Assembly: GCF_023169965.1 (NCBI RefSeq) | Contig: NZ_AP025592.1 | Coordinates: 3,038,001-3,102,000 of the forward strand | Length of the DNA stretch: 64,000 bases | Direction of reading: 5' to 3' | Source: Anaeromyxobacter paludicola | GTDB taxonomy: Bacteria > Myxococcota > Myxococcia > Myxococcales > Anaeromyxobacteraceae | Shown here: positions 23,256 through 34,000 of the stretch, one piece after another | Layout: each line of letters opens with the position of its first letter | Numbering within the stretch: position 1 is the first letter of the stretch | The notes under the pieces: generated by a model | What the model saw: the letters and a program-made list of their open reading frames with translations, nothing else | What the model was told of the DNA's origin: nothing | Databases searched by the model: none | Position numbers and translations under genes: made by a program

Positions 23256-24422
23256 ATGCGGCCGTCCGTCCCGTCCAGGCTCGCCCCCTACGCGCTGGCC
23301 GCGCTGCTCCTCGCCGCCGGCTGGGCGAACCTCGCCCGCGGCGCGGCCCACCCCGGCGTGCCCTACCGCCCCTGGGCCTTCGCGCACCAGAGCTACTCCG
23401 ACCTCCTCGCCATGGGCGGCGACCGCTACTTCAACGGCGGCCGGCCGCTGCCCTACCTCGAGGACCGGATCGAGTACCCGGTGCTGCTGGGGCTCGCCCT
23501 CTGGCTCCCCTCCTTCGCGCCCGGCGGCCCGCTCGGCTACTTCACGGCCGGCTACCTTGCGCTCGCCGCCTGCGGGCTCCTCGCCGTCTGGCTGCTGCGG
23601 CGGCTCCCGGGGTCCGACCCCTGGTGGCTCGCCGCCACCCCCGCCCTCGTGGTCTACGCCGGGCTGAACTGGGACCTGCTCCCCATCGCCCTCACCGTCG
23701 GGGCGCTGGTGGCGCTCTCGCGCGGGCGGAGCGGGCTCGCCGGCGCGCTCTGCGCCCTCGGCGTCGCGGCCAAGCTCTACCCGGTGGCGCTCGTGCCCGG
23801 GGCGGCCGCGCTCCTCTGGCGACGGCCGCGCGACCTCGCCCGCTTCGGCGGCGCGCTCGGCGCGGTGCTCCTCGCCGTAAACCTGCCGGTGGCGCTCGCG
23901 GCCCCGGAGAGCTGGAGCTGGTTCTTCCGCTTCAACGGGCAGCGCGGGGCGGAGAACTCGATCTGGGAGGCCCTGCCGTTCGCGCTCTCGCCGGCGGCGC
24001 TCAACCGGATCACGGCCGTCCCGCTGCTCCTCGCCGCCGCGGCCGCGGCGCTCGCCGCCTGGCGCGCGGGGTCGCGCGGCGACGCGAGCGGGGCCGCGGC
24101 CCTCCGCCTCGGCACCGGCCTCGTCCTCGTCACCTGGATCACCGTGAACAAGGTCTGGAGCCCGCAGTACGCGCTCTACGCGCTGCTCGCCGGGGCCCTC
24201 GCCGCGGCGCCGCGCTGGATGATGGGCGCGCTCTCGGCGATGGCCCTCCTCGACTACTGGACCGCCTTCGCGTACCGCGCCCGGGGCATGGACCCCGCCT
24301 TCCGCGACCTCGCCGTCCACCCGGGCGAGTGGCTCCGCACCGCCCTCCACCTCGCCTTCGCCCTCTGGCTCGCCCGCGCGCTCTGGCGCGCCGCGCGCGC
24401 GCCCGCCCCGGAGCTCTCATGA
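23256..24422 (+). CDS. GT87-type polyprenol-dependent glycosyltransferase
   Basis: A 388-residue inner membrane protein with about ten membrane helices. The order YPVLLGLAL, GLNWDLLPIAL, AAKLYPVALVPG, FRFNGQRGAENSIWEAL and NKVWSPQYALYALL is the pattern of the GT87 (DUF2029) family. Its known mycobacterial members are mannosyltransferases using polyprenyl-phosphate sugars on the outer face of the membrane. It is the first of three coupled membrane protein genes; its TGA overlaps the next ATG. Confidence 0.82.
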   Translation: MRPSVPSRLAPYALAALLLAAGWANLARGAAHPGVPYRPWAFAHQSYSDLLAMGGDRYFNGGRPLPYLEDRIEYPVLLGLALWLPSFAPGGPLGYFTAGYLALAACGLLAVWLLRRLPGSDPWWLAATPALVVYAGLNWDLLPIALTVGALVALSRGRSGLAGALCALGVAAKLYPVALVPGAAALLWRRPRDLARFGGALGAVLLAVNLPVALAAPESWSWFFRFNGQRGAENSIWEALPFALSPAALNRITAVPLLLAAAAAALAAWRAGSRGDASGAAALRLGTGLVLVTWITVNKVWSPQYALYALLAGALAAAPRWMMGALSAMALLDYWTAFAYRARGMDPAFRDLAVHPGEWLRTALHLAFALWLARALWRAARAPAPELS

Positions 24423-26692
24423 GCCAGCGGCCCCGCCGCCTCCTCTCCTGGCCCGCCGCCTTCCTGCTCGTCCCGGCGCTGGTCGCGCTGGTGCACTGGC
24501 GGGTGGTCCTGCCCGGGCAGGCGTTCATCAACTTCGACCTCCCCGCCTTCTTCATCCAGATGCGGGACGCGCTCCAGCAGTCGCTCCGCCACGGCGACCT
24601 CCCCACCTGGCAGCGCGGCATCTTCCTCGGCTTCCCCTTCTTCGCCGATCCGCAGGTCGCCGCCTTCGAGCCGACCGCCTGGCTCACCCTCGGGCTCGCG
24701 CCGGCGCGCGCGCTCACCGTGGGCACCCTCCTGCACCTCGTCCTCGCCGGCTGGGGCACGCTCTACTGGGTGCGGCAGCGCGGGCTGGGCCCGTCGGAGG
24801 GGCTCCTCGCCGCGGTGATCTTCGCGCTCGGCGGCAAGGTCACCGCCCACCTCCTGCACTGGAACTTCCCGGCCTCGCTCTGCTGGTGGCCCTTCATGCT
24901 GGGCGGGATCGAGGGGTTCGTGCGGCGGGGGCGCGGCCGCCACCTCGCGGTCACGGCGGTGGCGGGCTGCCTCTCCTGGTTCGGCGGCGCGCCGCAGATG
25001 GGCTACTTCGGGACGGTGGTCACCGGGCTCTACGCGCTCGTCCACGCGCCGGTGCTCTGGCGCCGCCGCCCCATGGACGCGCTCCTCGCCCTGGCCGCGG
25101 CGCCGCTCGGGTTCGTGGTGGCGGCCCCCTCGGTGCTGCCGGTCTCGGAGCTGGCGGCGCTCGGTCCGCGCGGCGCCGGGGTGGACTACGCCTTCGCGAC
25201 CTCGTGGAACTGGACGAGCTGGCGCGACCTCTTCGTGCTCGTCGTCCCGCGCGCGTACGGCATGGGCTGGGGCTATCGCGGCCCGCTCAACGGCTGGGAG
25301 ATGACCGGCTACGTCGGGGTCTTCGCGCTGGCGCTCGCCTGCGCGGCGCCGCTGCGGCAGCGCGGGAACGCCACCCTCGCGGCGGTGGCGGTGCTCGGCA
25401 TCGCGGTGGGCTTCGGCGAGCGCGCGCCGCTCCACCTCCACTGGCTGCTCTACCGGTTCCTCCCCGGCTTCGGGAACTTCCGGAACCCCACCCGGCTCGC
25501 GCTGGTCAGCGCGCTCTGTGTGGCCGTGCTGGCGGCCGAGGGGCTCGCCGCGATCCGGACCGCGCCGCGGCGCACGCTCCGCGCCGCGCTGGTCCTCGGG
25601 CTCTGCGAGGCGGCCGCGCTCGCGTTCCTGTTCCTCGTGCCGGGCTTCCCGCCCGAGGGGATCGCGCAGTCGGCCGCCATCACCGGCGCCGTCGCGGCCG
25701 CCGGCTTCGCCTTCCTCTGGCTGTCGCGACGCGGCCTGGCGGTGGGGCTCGCGGCGGCCGCCATCGCGCTGCTCGACTTCGGCCTCAACTTCCGCGACGC
25801 GAACCCCGTCGGCCCCGTCTCCGAGCAGGGGCCGAAGCTCCTGGCGGCGCAGCCCCTCCTGCCGGCGCCGCCCGCGCCGCGGCGGGTGGCCGTGCTCACC
25901 TGGGACGGCTTCGGGCTCGCCAACGACGTCATCCGCCACGACTGGGAGGGCGTGAACGGCTGGGGACCGACCATGATCGGCCGGGTGCGGGCGCTCCTCG
26001 GGGCCACCCGCGACGGCCACCTCGGCGGCGTCCCGCGCGTGCGCCAGGACACGCTCTGGCCGCACCCCGACCCGACCTCGCCCTACTGGCCGCTGCTCGC
26101 CTGCCCCCTCGTGCTCTCGGACGAGCAGCCGGCGCTCCCGCCGGCCGGGGCGCCGGTGCCGGCCGAGGGGCGCCGCCTGCAGCCCTACCGCGCGCCGGCC
26201 CTGCCGCGGGTCTACTGGACCGGCGCCTACACCGTGGCCTCCGACGCCGCGGTCGCCGCGCCGCTCCTGCGCGCCGCCGGCGGCGCCGAGGCGGTGGTGG
26301 CCGCCGCCGACCCGGCGCTGCCGCCCTCGGGCGCGCCCGCCGGCCCGATCGCAGCCTCGGCCGTGGCGGTGGACGGGCCGGAGCTCGAGGCGGAGCTCGA
26401 CGCCCCGCGCGACGGGCTCGCGGTGGTGGTGGACCCGTGGTTCCCCGGCTGGCGCGCCACCGTGGACGGCAGGCCCGCCGCGCTGGTCCGCGCCAACTAC
26501 GCCTTCATGGCGGTGCCGGTGAAGGCGGGGCGCCACGCGCTCCGGCTCGAGTACCGCCCGCGCCTCCTCTGGCCCGGCGTGGCGCTCTCGGCCGCCGCGC
26601 TCCTCGGCCTCGCCGCCGCGCTCGGCTGGCGCCACCGCCACCCGGTGAAGCAGGGCGCGGCCGGGAGCGGCCCCAAGGTCGCCGCCGCGTGA
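24419..26692 (+). CDS. YfhO-like large membrane protein
   Basis: The 757-residue protein has about 12 membrane helices in its first 480 residues and a C-terminal soluble part ending WFPGWRATVDGRPAALVRANYAFMAV, followed by a final helix. This PGW-x-ATVDG motif and the early INFDLPAFFIQ are typical of the YfhO family. Some Gram-positive members glycosylate lipoteichoic acid; members in Gram-negative bacteria are uncharacterised. It is coupled on both sides by 4-nt overlaps, suggesting that the three products act on the same glycan or lipid. Confidence 0.82.
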   Translation: MSQRPRRLLSWPAAFLLVPALVALVHWRVVLPGQAFINFDLPAFFIQMRDALQQSLRHGDLPTWQRGIFLGFPFFADPQVAAFEPTAWLTLGLAPARALTVGTLLHLVLAGWGTLYWVRQRGLGPSEGLLAAVIFALGGKVTAHLLHWNFPASLCWWPFMLGGIEGFVRRGRGRHLAVTAVAGCLSWFGGAPQMGYFGTVVTGLYALVHAPVLWRRRPMDALLALAAAPLGFVVAAPSVLPVSELAALGPRGAGVDYAFATSWNWTSWRDLFVLVVPRAYGMGWGYRGPLNGWEMTGYVGVFALALACAAPLRQRGNATLAAVAVLGIAVGFGERAPLHLHWLLYRFLPGFGNFRNPTRLALVSALCVAVLAAEGLAAIRTAPRRTLRAALVLGLCEAAALAFLFLVPGFPPEGIAQSAAITGAVAAAGFAFLWLSRRGLAVGLAAAAIALLDFGLNFRDANPVGPVSEQGPKLLAAQPLLPAPPAPRRVAVLTWDGFGLANDVIRHDWEGVNGWGPTMIGRVRALLGATRDGHLGGVPRVRQDTLWPHPDPTSPYWPLLACPLVLSDEQPALPPAGAPVPAEGRRLQPYRAPALPRVYWTGAYTVASDAAVAAPLLRAAGGAEAVVAAADPALPPSGAPAGPIAASAVAVDGPELEAELDAPRDGLAVVVDPWFPGWRATVDGRPAALVRANYAFMAVPVKAGRHALRLEYRPRLLWPGVALSAAALLGLAAALGWRHRHPVKQGAAGSGPKVAAA

Positions 26693-28335
26693 GCGCCTCC
26701 CACCCGAGCCCGTCGCGGGCTCCCGAGGCCGGCCGCGCGGCTCGAGCGCGCGCCGCCGGCTCCGCGACCGGCGTCGAGCTCCTGGAGCGCGGCCTCTTCG
26801 CGCTCCTCCTCGCGCTCGCCGCCGCCCCGCTGCTCCTGCCCACCGTCGGGCTGCTCGACTACCCCGAGCACCTGCTCCAGCTCACGCTCGCGGGCCACCT
26901 CGGCGAGCCGGCCTTCGGCGGCGGCGCGCTCTACCGCGCCCACCTCGCCTCGCCCTACGGCGGGATGGTGCTGCTCGGGCGGCCGCTCGCGGCCGCGTTC
27001 GGCGAGGACGCCGCGCTCCGCCTCCTCGTCTTCGCCGGGATCGCCGGCTTCGCGCTCGCGGCGCGCCACCTCCTCGGCGCGCTCGGCCGCGACCGCGGGC
27101 TGGCGCTCCTCGCCGTGCCGCTCGGGTGGAGCTGGTGCGCCTGGATGGGGTTCGTGCCCTTCCTGCTCTGCCTGCCGGTCGTGCTCCTCTGCGGCGCCGA
27201 GGCCTGGCGGGTCGCGCTCCGCCCCGCGGTGCGCTGGACCCACCTCTTGCCCCTCGCCGCCCTCGCCCTCCTCGCCTTCGCGTTCCACCCGTTCGCGCTC
27301 CCGCTCGCCGCGCTCCTGGCGGCGGTCCTCCCGCTCGCGGCCGGGCGCCCGCGCCGCGCCGTCGCCGCCGGGCTGGCGCTCGCGCCCACCCTGGCCGCCG
27401 CGCTCGCGTGGCTCGTCACCCGCCCGCGCGGGCTCCACCCCGAGCCCCTGCCGCTCTTCTGGTGGACCGTCTCGTCGCGCTTCGAGTGGCTCTGCGCCTA
27501 CCTGAACGGCCTCGGCCCCGAGGAGCTCCGGCCGAAGCTCTTCGCCGGCGCCGCCGCGCTGGTCCTCGCCGGCGCGGCGCTCGCGAGCCGGTACGAGGCG
27601 AGCCCGCGCGGCCGGCGGGCCTGCGCGATCGCGGCGCTCGCCCTGTTCCTGGCGATGTTCGCCGTGCCCCAGCAGGCCATGGACGCCTGGGGGCTCCCCG
27701 GCCGGCTCCCGCCGCTCGCCGCCGCCTTCGCCCTCGGCCTCTCCCGGCTGCCGCGAAGGCCCGGCCGCCGCGCCCTGGCGCTCGCCGCGCTCGCCGCCGT
27801 CTCCGCCGCCGACCTCGCCGGCGTCCACGCCCAGCTCGCCGCCTTCTCGCGCGAGGCCACCCCCGGCCGGCTCCTGGCCGCCTCGCTGCCGCCCGGGACC
27901 GACCTGCAGGTCGTGTTCCGGCTCACGAGCCGCCACCTGCCCCAGTCGGTCTACCGCCACTTCGGCGCCTATCACGTCGCCGCCGCCGGCGGCTCGACCA
28001 ACGGCGGGTTCCTCGAGATGCCGCACCAGCCCGTGCGCCTCGCGAGCGGCCGCGCGCTCCCGCCGCCCGCCCTCGCCGACCACGTGCTCCTGCAGGCCGA
28101 GGACGACACCTGCCCCGTCCCCCCGCCGCTCGCCGGCGAGCTCGTCGGCGCCGCCCCGCCGCTCTGGCTGTTCCGCGGCCGGCTCCCCGACGCCGGCTGG
28201 CGTCTCGTGCTCGCGGGCGGCGCCCCGCGGTCGCGCTGCCGGCTGGAGGAGGCGCTGAACGGCCCCTCCCCCTGGTGCCGGGACGATCCCTACGACGACG
28301 ACGCCTGGTGGGCGTGGCCGCCGTCGCCGCGCTAG
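26689..28335 (+). CDS. Polytopic membrane protein of unknown function
   Basis: A 548-residue protein with about ten membrane helices between residues 25 and 375 and a soluble C-terminal region of about 170 residues. LPTVGLLDYPEHLLQL near residue 45 places an acidic residue after the first helix, as in GT-C fold glycosyltransferases, but I cannot assign a family. The C-terminus is acidic and Trp-rich (DDPYDDDAWWAW). The GTG start overlaps the previous stop as GTGA. By context it belongs with the GT87 and YfhO-like proteins in a membrane glycosylation unit. Confidence 0.7.
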   Translation: MSASHPSPSRAPEAGRAARARAAGSATGVELLERGLFALLLALAAAPLLLPTVGLLDYPEHLLQLTLAGHLGEPAFGGGALYRAHLASPYGGMVLLGRPLAAAFGEDAALRLLVFAGIAGFALAARHLLGALGRDRGLALLAVPLGWSWCAWMGFVPFLLCLPVVLLCGAEAWRVALRPAVRWTHLLPLAALALLAFAFHPFALPLAALLAAVLPLAAGRPRRAVAAGLALAPTLAAALAWLVTRPRGLHPEPLPLFWWTVSSRFEWLCAYLNGLGPEELRPKLFAGAAALVLAGAALASRYEASPRGRRACAIAALALFLAMFAVPQQAMDAWGLPGRLPPLAAAFALGLSRLPRRPGRRALALAALAAVSAADLAGVHAQLAAFSREATPGRLLAASLPPGTDLQVVFRLTSRHLPQSVYRHFGAYHVAAAGGSTNGGFLEMPHQPVRLASGRALPPPALADHVLLQAEDDTCPVPPPLAGELVGAAPPLWLFRGRLPDAGWRLVLAGGAPRSRCRLEEALNGPSPWCRDDPYDDDAWWAWPPSPR

Positions 28336-28364
28336 GATCGCCGCCCGTCCACCCGGAGGCACAC

Positions 28365-29015
28365 GTGAAGATCGTCCTCGGCAACAAGGCCTACTCGTCC
28401 TGGTCGCTCCGCCCGTGGCTCGTGCTGCGCCACTTCGGGATCGCGTGCGAGGAGCAGGTGATCCCGCTCGACCAGCCCACCAGCGAGGCCGACCTCCGTC
28501 GCGCGTCGCCCTCCGGCCGCGTACCGGCGCTCCTCGACGGCGAGCTCACCGTCTGGGACTCGCTCGCCATCTGCGAGTACCTCGCCGACAAGTTCACCGG
28601 GAAGCCGCTCTGGCCCGCCGACCCCGCCGCGCGCGCCGTGGCCCGGTCGGTGAGCGCCGAGATGCACTCCGGCTTCACCGCGCTCCGCAACCACCTCCCC
28701 TTCAAGATCAAGGAGACGTTCGACCCCGCGCCGCTCCTCCCCGAGGTGCAGGCCGACGTGGACCGGATCGTCGCCCTCTGGAACGACTGCCGCCGCCGCT
28801 TCGGCAAGGGCGGGCCCTTCCTGTTCGGCCCGTTCTCGATCGCCGACGCCATGTACGCGCCCGTCGTGAGCCGCTTCCGGACCTACGGCGTGAAGCCCCA
28901 GGGTGAGGCCGCCGCGTACGCCGAGGCCGTCTGGGCGCTGCCCGAGCTGCAGGCCTGGCTCGAGGAGGCGCGGAAGGAGACGTGGCGGATGAAGAGGTAC
29001 GAGCAGAAGGCGTAG
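28365..29015 (+). CDS. Glutathione S-transferase family protein
   Basis: The 216-residue cytoplasmic protein begins with a thioredoxin-fold GST N-domain, VKIVLGNKAYSSWSLRPWLVLRHFG, with the probable catalytic Ser/Tyr region in YSSWS and the VPALLDGELTVWDSLAICEYL substrate loop. The all-helical C-domain includes FLFGPFSIADAMYAPVVSRF. It would conjugate or reduce electrophiles with glutathione. The GTG start has a GGAGG site 6 nt upstream. It follows the membrane protein operon by 29 bp but is not obviously related. Confidence 0.9.
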   Translation: MKIVLGNKAYSSWSLRPWLVLRHFGIACEEQVIPLDQPTSEADLRRASPSGRVPALLDGELTVWDSLAICEYLADKFTGKPLWPADPAARAVARSVSAEMHSGFTALRNHLPFKIKETFDPAPLLPEVQADVDRIVALWNDCRRRFGKGGPFLFGPFSIADAMYAPVVSRFRTYGVKPQGEAAAYAEAVWALPELQAWLEEARKETWRMKRYEQKA

Positions 29016-29024
29016 CCGCGCGTC

Positions 29025-29068
29025 GCACCCCCTCCCCGTCCCTCCCCCGCTCCGCGGGAGAGGGGAAG
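29025..29068. repeat. Dispersed hairpin repeat, copy D (module X only)
   Basis: Same X module as in copies A, B and C, here 9 bp after the GST stop. The palindromic core is CCCGCTCCGCGGG. No Y module is found nearby. Confidence 0.8.
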
Positions 29069-29402
29069 AGGAGCTCGAGGCCGGCAGCTGTGACCGCGCA
29101 GCAGCTCGCGTCCCGAGCGCCGCATCCAACGGCCGACGGGAGCCCTCCCGAGGCGCGCAGCGCAGGCGGGCCGCCCACCGGCGTCGGACCGCGTGACACG
29201 ATGGAAGCGCCGCTCCCCCGTGCAACGCCACAGCCGGAGCCGCATGCCGTAGCCGGATCGGCACCGCAGCGGGCCCGAGCGCTCTGCGCCCACCGCGCCG
29301 CTCGCCCATCGGCGACCGGGCGGAGCCGCCGGAGCGAGCACCGCAGCGGTGGGCTCCCGGCGGCCCCGCGGCGCGGGCCGAGAGCGTGGAGCGGAAGCTC
29401 CC
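29069..29402. other. Non-coding spacer between GST and ahcY
   Basis: About 330 bp between two convergent gene ends. No frame shows the strong third-position GC bias of the genes around it, and I see no RNA gene. It contains only scattered short GC-rich inverted repeats. It may be a decayed gene or just spacer. Confidence 0.5.
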
Positions 29403-30875
29403 CTAGTACCGGTAGTGGTCCGGCTTGAACGGCCCCTTCGGCGAGACGCCGATGTACTCGGCCTGCTTCTTCGTGAGCTTGGAGAGGCGGGCCCCGATCT
29501 GGTCGAGGTGCAGCCGCGCCACCTTCTCGTCGAGGTGCTTCGGGAGCACGTAGACCTTCTTCTCGTAGCGGTCCCGGTGCTGCGCGAGCTCGATCTGGGC
29601 CAGCGTCTGGTTCGTGAAGCTGTTCGACATCACGAAGCTCGGGTGGCCCGTCGCGCAGCCCAGGTTGAGGAGGCGCCCCTCGGCGAGGATGAGGACGCGG
29701 TGGCCGTCCGGGAAGACGAAGGCGTCGTACTGCGGCTTGATGTTGACCCGCTTCAGGCCCGGGACCTTCTTCAGCCCCGCCATGTCGATCTCGTTGTCGA
29801 AGTGGCCGATGTTCCCGACGATGGCGCAGTCCTTCATCTTCTTCATGTGGTCCACCGTGATGATGTCCACGTTGCCGGTGGCCGTGACGAAGAGGTCCGC
29901 GTCCCGGACCACGTCCTCGAGCCGGACCACCTGGTAGCCCTCCATCGCCGCCTGGAGCGCGCAGATCGGGTCCACCTCGGTGACCAGCACCCGGCAGCCC
30001 TGGCCGCGGAGCGACTGGGCGCAGCCCTTGCCCACGTCGCCGTAGCCGCAGACCACCGCCGTCTTGCCGGCCAGCATGACGTCGGTGGCGCGCATGATGC
30101 CGTCCACGAGCGAGTGGCGGCAGCCGTAGAGGTTGTCGAACTTCGACTTGGTGACCGAGTCGTTCACGTTGATGGCGGGGAAGAGGAGCGTCCCCGCCTT
30201 CTGCATCTCGTAGAGCCGGTGCACGCCGGTGGTCGTCTCCTCGGTGACCCCCTTGCACTCGGCCGCGACCCGCTGCCAGCGCTTCGGGTCGGCCTTGAGG
30301 AGGCGGCCGAGGAGCTTCAGCACCACCGCGAGCTCCTCGGAGTCGGCGGTCTTCGGGTCCGGCACCTTGCCGGCGCGCTCGTACTCGAGCCCCTTGTGCA
30401 GGAGCAGGGTGGCGTCGCCGCCGTCGTCCACGATCTGGGTCGGGCCGCGGCCGTCGCCGAAGTCGAGGGCGCGCTCGGTGCAGTCCCAGTACTCGTCGAG
30501 CGTCTCGCCCTTCCAGGCGAAGACCGGGACGCCGCGCGGGTCGTCCGCCGTGCCGCCGCGGCCGACGGCGATGGCCGCCGCCGCGTGGTCCTGGGTCGAG
30601 AAGATGTTGCAGGAGCACCAGCGCACCGTCGCGCCCAGGTCCACCAGCGTCTCGATGAGGACCGCCGTCTGGATGGTCATGTGGAGCGAGCCGGTGATGC
30701 GCTGGCCGGCGAGCGGCTGCCTGGCCGCGTACTCGGCCCGGATCGCCATGAGCCCGGGCATCTCCTTCTCGGCGAGCTCGATCTCCTTGCGGCCCCAGTC
30801 GGCCAGGGAGAGGTCCTTCACCTTGAACTCGATGCGGGGGGCGCTCTTGCGCGAACGGGCGGTGCTCACGGCCAT
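29403..30875 (-). CDS. ahcY: Adenosylhomocysteinase (SAH hydrolase)
   Basis: The 490-residue length, [15 protein letters not shown], the NAD-binding [17 protein letters not shown], and the C-terminal KPDHYRY end mark SAH hydrolase. It splits S-adenosylhomocysteine to adenosine and homocysteine in the cytoplasm, with a tightly bound NAD. It works in the same methyl cycle as metK at 45.4 kb. It includes the approximately 40-residue insert common in bacterial forms. AAGGAG precedes the ATG. It stands alone. Confidence 0.97.
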   Translation of the reverse strand: MAVSTARSRKSAPRIEFKVKDLSLADWGRKEIELAEKEMPGLMAIRAEYAARQPLAGQRITGSLHMTIQTAVLIETLVDLGATVRWCSCNIFSTQDHAAAAIAVGRGGTADDPRGVPVFAWKGETLDEYWDCTERALDFGDGRGPTQIVDDGGDATLLLHKGLEYERAGKVPDPKTADSEELAVVLKLLGRLLKADPKRWQRVAAECKGVTEETTTGVHRLYEMQKAGTLLFPAINVNDSVTKSKFDNLYGCRHSLVDGIMRATDVMLAGKTAVVCGYGDVGKGCAQSLRGQGCRVLVTEVDPICALQAAMEGYQVVRLEDVVRDADLFVTATGNVDIITVDHMKKMKDCAIVGNIGHFDNEIDMAGLKKVPGLKRVNIKPQYDAFVFPDGHRVLILAEGRLLNLGCATGHPSFVMSNSFTNQTLAQIELAQHRDRYEKKVYVLPKHLDEKVARLHLDQIGARLSKLTKKQAEYIGVSPKGPFKPDHYRY

Positions 30876-30902
30876 GGCTGCTTCTCCTTGTAAGGGCTCG
30901 AC

Positions 30903-30931
30903 CGATTAACCCGGCCCACCCGGCGCGTCAA
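30903..30931 (-). promoter_or_regulatory. Probable promoter of ahcY
   Basis: Minus strand TTGACG (30931-30926), a 17-bp spacer, then TAATCG (30908-30903). The -35 is good and the -10 weak. The leader of about 20 nt is too short for a riboswitch. Confidence 0.45.
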
Positions 30932-31010
30932 CTCACGGGGGCTGCGCCCCTGCCGCGCCGGAGCCGGGCGCGCCGCGCCCTCGCTCCACTCGGGCCCGCG
31001 CGCCTTCCGG

Positions 31011-31034
31011 CGGGGGAGGCTCCGCCCTCCCCCG
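31011..31034 (-). terminator. Hairpin downstream of tamB
   Basis: A 9-bp stem CGGGGGAGG / CCTCCCCCG with a 6-nt loop, 45 bp beyond the tamB stop. No T-tract follows on the minus strand, so termination is uncertain. Confidence 0.35.
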
Positions 31035-31078
31035 GCTGCGCCGGGGCCCCCCTCCCTGATCCCCCCCTGACGTAGGCG

Positions 31079-34000
31079 CTAGTAATCCTTCGACCAGATG
31101 AGGCTCGCCGCGCCCGCGTTGGCGTCGCCGTACGAGGACTCGAACGTCCAGCGCGGGGTGATCTGGTACTCCACCCGGACCTCGTTGGTGTTCTCGGCCT
31201 GGTCGAGCGAGACCGTGAACCGCCGCGTGTAGCCGACGTAGATCTTGTCGGTGACGTACTTGCCGGCGCGCAGCTGCGAGCTGTCGAGCGAGACCGAGTC
31301 GATGGGCAGCTTGTCGGCCAGCACCTCCTTGAACGCGAGCGTGGCCGCCGCGCCCAGGGCCGCCCGGCCCGCCTCGTCGCCGGTGAGGGTGCCCACGCCG
31401 CCCGCGCCCGGCTTGAGCTCGGTGCGCCCGGTGGCGATGAGGATCGCGATCTGCGACTCGTCGAGCGGCGGCTCGCTGGTGAGGGCGATCTTCGGCTCCT
31501 CCGGCGTCCCGCTCACGTGCACGTTCACCTTCGCCGTCGGGTTCTGCCAGGTCGCCGCCACGTCGAGCGCCGCCTCCTGCGGGCTCGCGCCGGTGAAGGT
31601 GACCTTGCCGCGCTGCAGGTTGAACACCTTGCCGCCGATCGGCTCCACGAAGCCGCGCACCGTCTCGACGCCGCCCGTCGCGGTCAGCTCCTCGTCCTGG
31701 TACTCGAACTGCGCGTCGGCCTTGAGCTCGATGTCGAGCTTGGGGTTGTCGCTCTTCACGAAGAAGCGGTTCGGGACGAGCAGGTGGACGAGGGCGTGGA
31801 GCGGCGGGGCCTCGCCCTCCGCCGCCGCGCCGGCCTGCCCCTTCCGCGGATGGCCCACCACGATGTCGGCCCGCTCCTCGAGCGGCTGCAGCTTGCGCGG
31901 GCTCCGCTTCGGCAGCCGGACCGTGCCCTGCGGGACGGTGACGTCGGCCTTGAGCTCGCCGGCGCGCCAGCTCCCCGTGCCGCGGGCGTCGAGGTCCACC
32001 GTGGCGAGGTCCTGGCCGGCGCGCGACAGGGTGAGGTCGCGCATGCCGAGCCGGAGCGTCACGTCGGCCGGGGCCGCCGGGCGGGAGAGCCCGACCGCCT
32101 CGGCCGTGAGCTCGAGCCGGCCCGCGCCGCGCCGCGCCTCGAGCCGCGAGAGCTTGAAGAGGTCCTCCGAGAGCGAGGCGTCGGCCTCGATCCGGGTCCA
32201 CTCGCCCAGCTCGGCGACGGCGACCCGCCCGTCCACCACCCGCGCCGTGCCGAGCGGGCGCAGCTTGCCGAGGGGGCCGCGGGCGACCACGTCGGCCCCG
32301 AGCTTCCCGCCGGCCGAGCGGACCAGGTCCGGCACCACCGCCGGGAGGAAGCCGAGGTCGAGCCGGTCGGCCACCACCGAGGCCTCCGCCGGGGCCTCGC
32401 GCCAGGCCTTGCGCCGCAGCGACGGGAGCGACAGGTCGGCGTCGGCGGAGAGCCGCGCCGAGAGCGTGCCCCCCTGCGCCGCGGCGAGGTCGGCGGAGGC
32501 CTGCGCCTTGCCCGCCGCGTAGCGGCCCGCCAGCCGGAGGTCGCCGAGCCCGTTCCCCTTCACCGCGAGCCGGCGGCCCGCCAGCGCGAGCTCGGCCCGC
32601 GGCGCGTCGAGGCTGCCCTCGAGGAGCGCGCGCCCCTCCACCTCTCCCGCGACCGGCACGATCGCCCCCGCGCGCGCGAGGTCGTTGCGCGGCACCGTCA
32701 GCTCCACCCGCAGCGGGGCCCGGCCGAGCGCCGCCGCGTCGGAGAGCCGCTCCGGCGGGAGCCCGAGCCGCGCCGCCAGGCGGGCCACCTCGCCCCCCGC
32801 GAGCGCGAGGCGCGCGGTGGCCTCGGCGCCGTCGGGCCGCGCCGTGGTCGCGAGCCGGGCGGCGAGGTCGAGCTCGCGGTAGCCCTCGAGGCGGCCGTCG
32901 CGGACCGAGAGCTCCACCGCGCCCCGCGGCGCCGCGAAGGTGCCGGCCAGCGCCGCCTTGCCGGAGAGGGTCCCGCCGAGCGAGGCCGGCACGCTCCCCT
33001 TGCCGCCCAGGAGCGCGAGCTCGTAGCCGGGCACGGTCGCGTCGAGCTGGAACCCGCCGGCGCGGACCCGCCGCAGCTCCGGGCCGGGCGCCCGCAGGAT
33101 CGACGCCAGCCGGACCGGCACCGACCCGCGCGCGTCGAGCAGGTGCGCGCCGAACAGGTCGGCGGCGAGCGTGAGCGCCAGCTTCCCGCCGCGCCCGTCG
33201 GCGTCGAGCCGCGCCGAGGCCGGCCCCCACTCGCCGGCCTGGACCCGGTCGAGCCGGAGCCGGCCGGTGAGCGCCGGTGCGCCGACGGTGCCGGCGAGGT
33301 CGAGGTCGAGGCTCGCCACGCCGGTCGCGACCGGCTCGCGGCCGGCGAGCGCCTGGGCGGTCGCGAGGGAGAGTTTCGCGAGCCGCACGCGCGCCGCGAG
33401 CCGCGCGTCGTCGCGGGCCCGGGCGAGGTCGGTCGGGAGCCCCGCGGTGAGGGAGAGGGTGGTGCCGCTCGCCTCCGAGAGGTCGAGGGCGAGCTCGGCC
33501 CGCCGCGCCGCCCCCTCGTAGCGCAGGTCGGCGCTGGCCCGCACGCCGCCCACCTTGCGGAAGCGGCCGTCCTCGAGCGAGACGTGGGCCACCGCGAGGG
33601 GCGCGTCGAGCGGGCCGCGCGCGGTGGCGCTGGCGGAGAGCCGTCCGCCGAGGTCGAGGCCGGGAGGGAGGAGCCGGGCCGGGAGGGTGGAGAGGTCGAA
33701 GCCGGAGACGGCGAGGCGAGCGTCGAGCGCCTTCTCGGGGGTGGCGGGCGGCGCCGCGGCGAGGCCACCCTCGAGCGCGATCCGCGCGCCGCCGGAGGCG
33801 AGCTCCAGCCGGTCCACCGCCGGCCGGGTCAGGTCCACCGTGGCGGGCCGGGTGAGCGCGTAGCGGGTGCCGGGGAACGCGAGGTGCAGGTCGCGGAGCA
33901 CGAACTGCGCGCCGCCGGGCTGCAGCGCGCCGGCGACGCGGAAGTCGAGCGGGTCGGGCCCGAGGTCGGGGACCCTCGCCCCGAGGGAGAGGTCGAGGTC

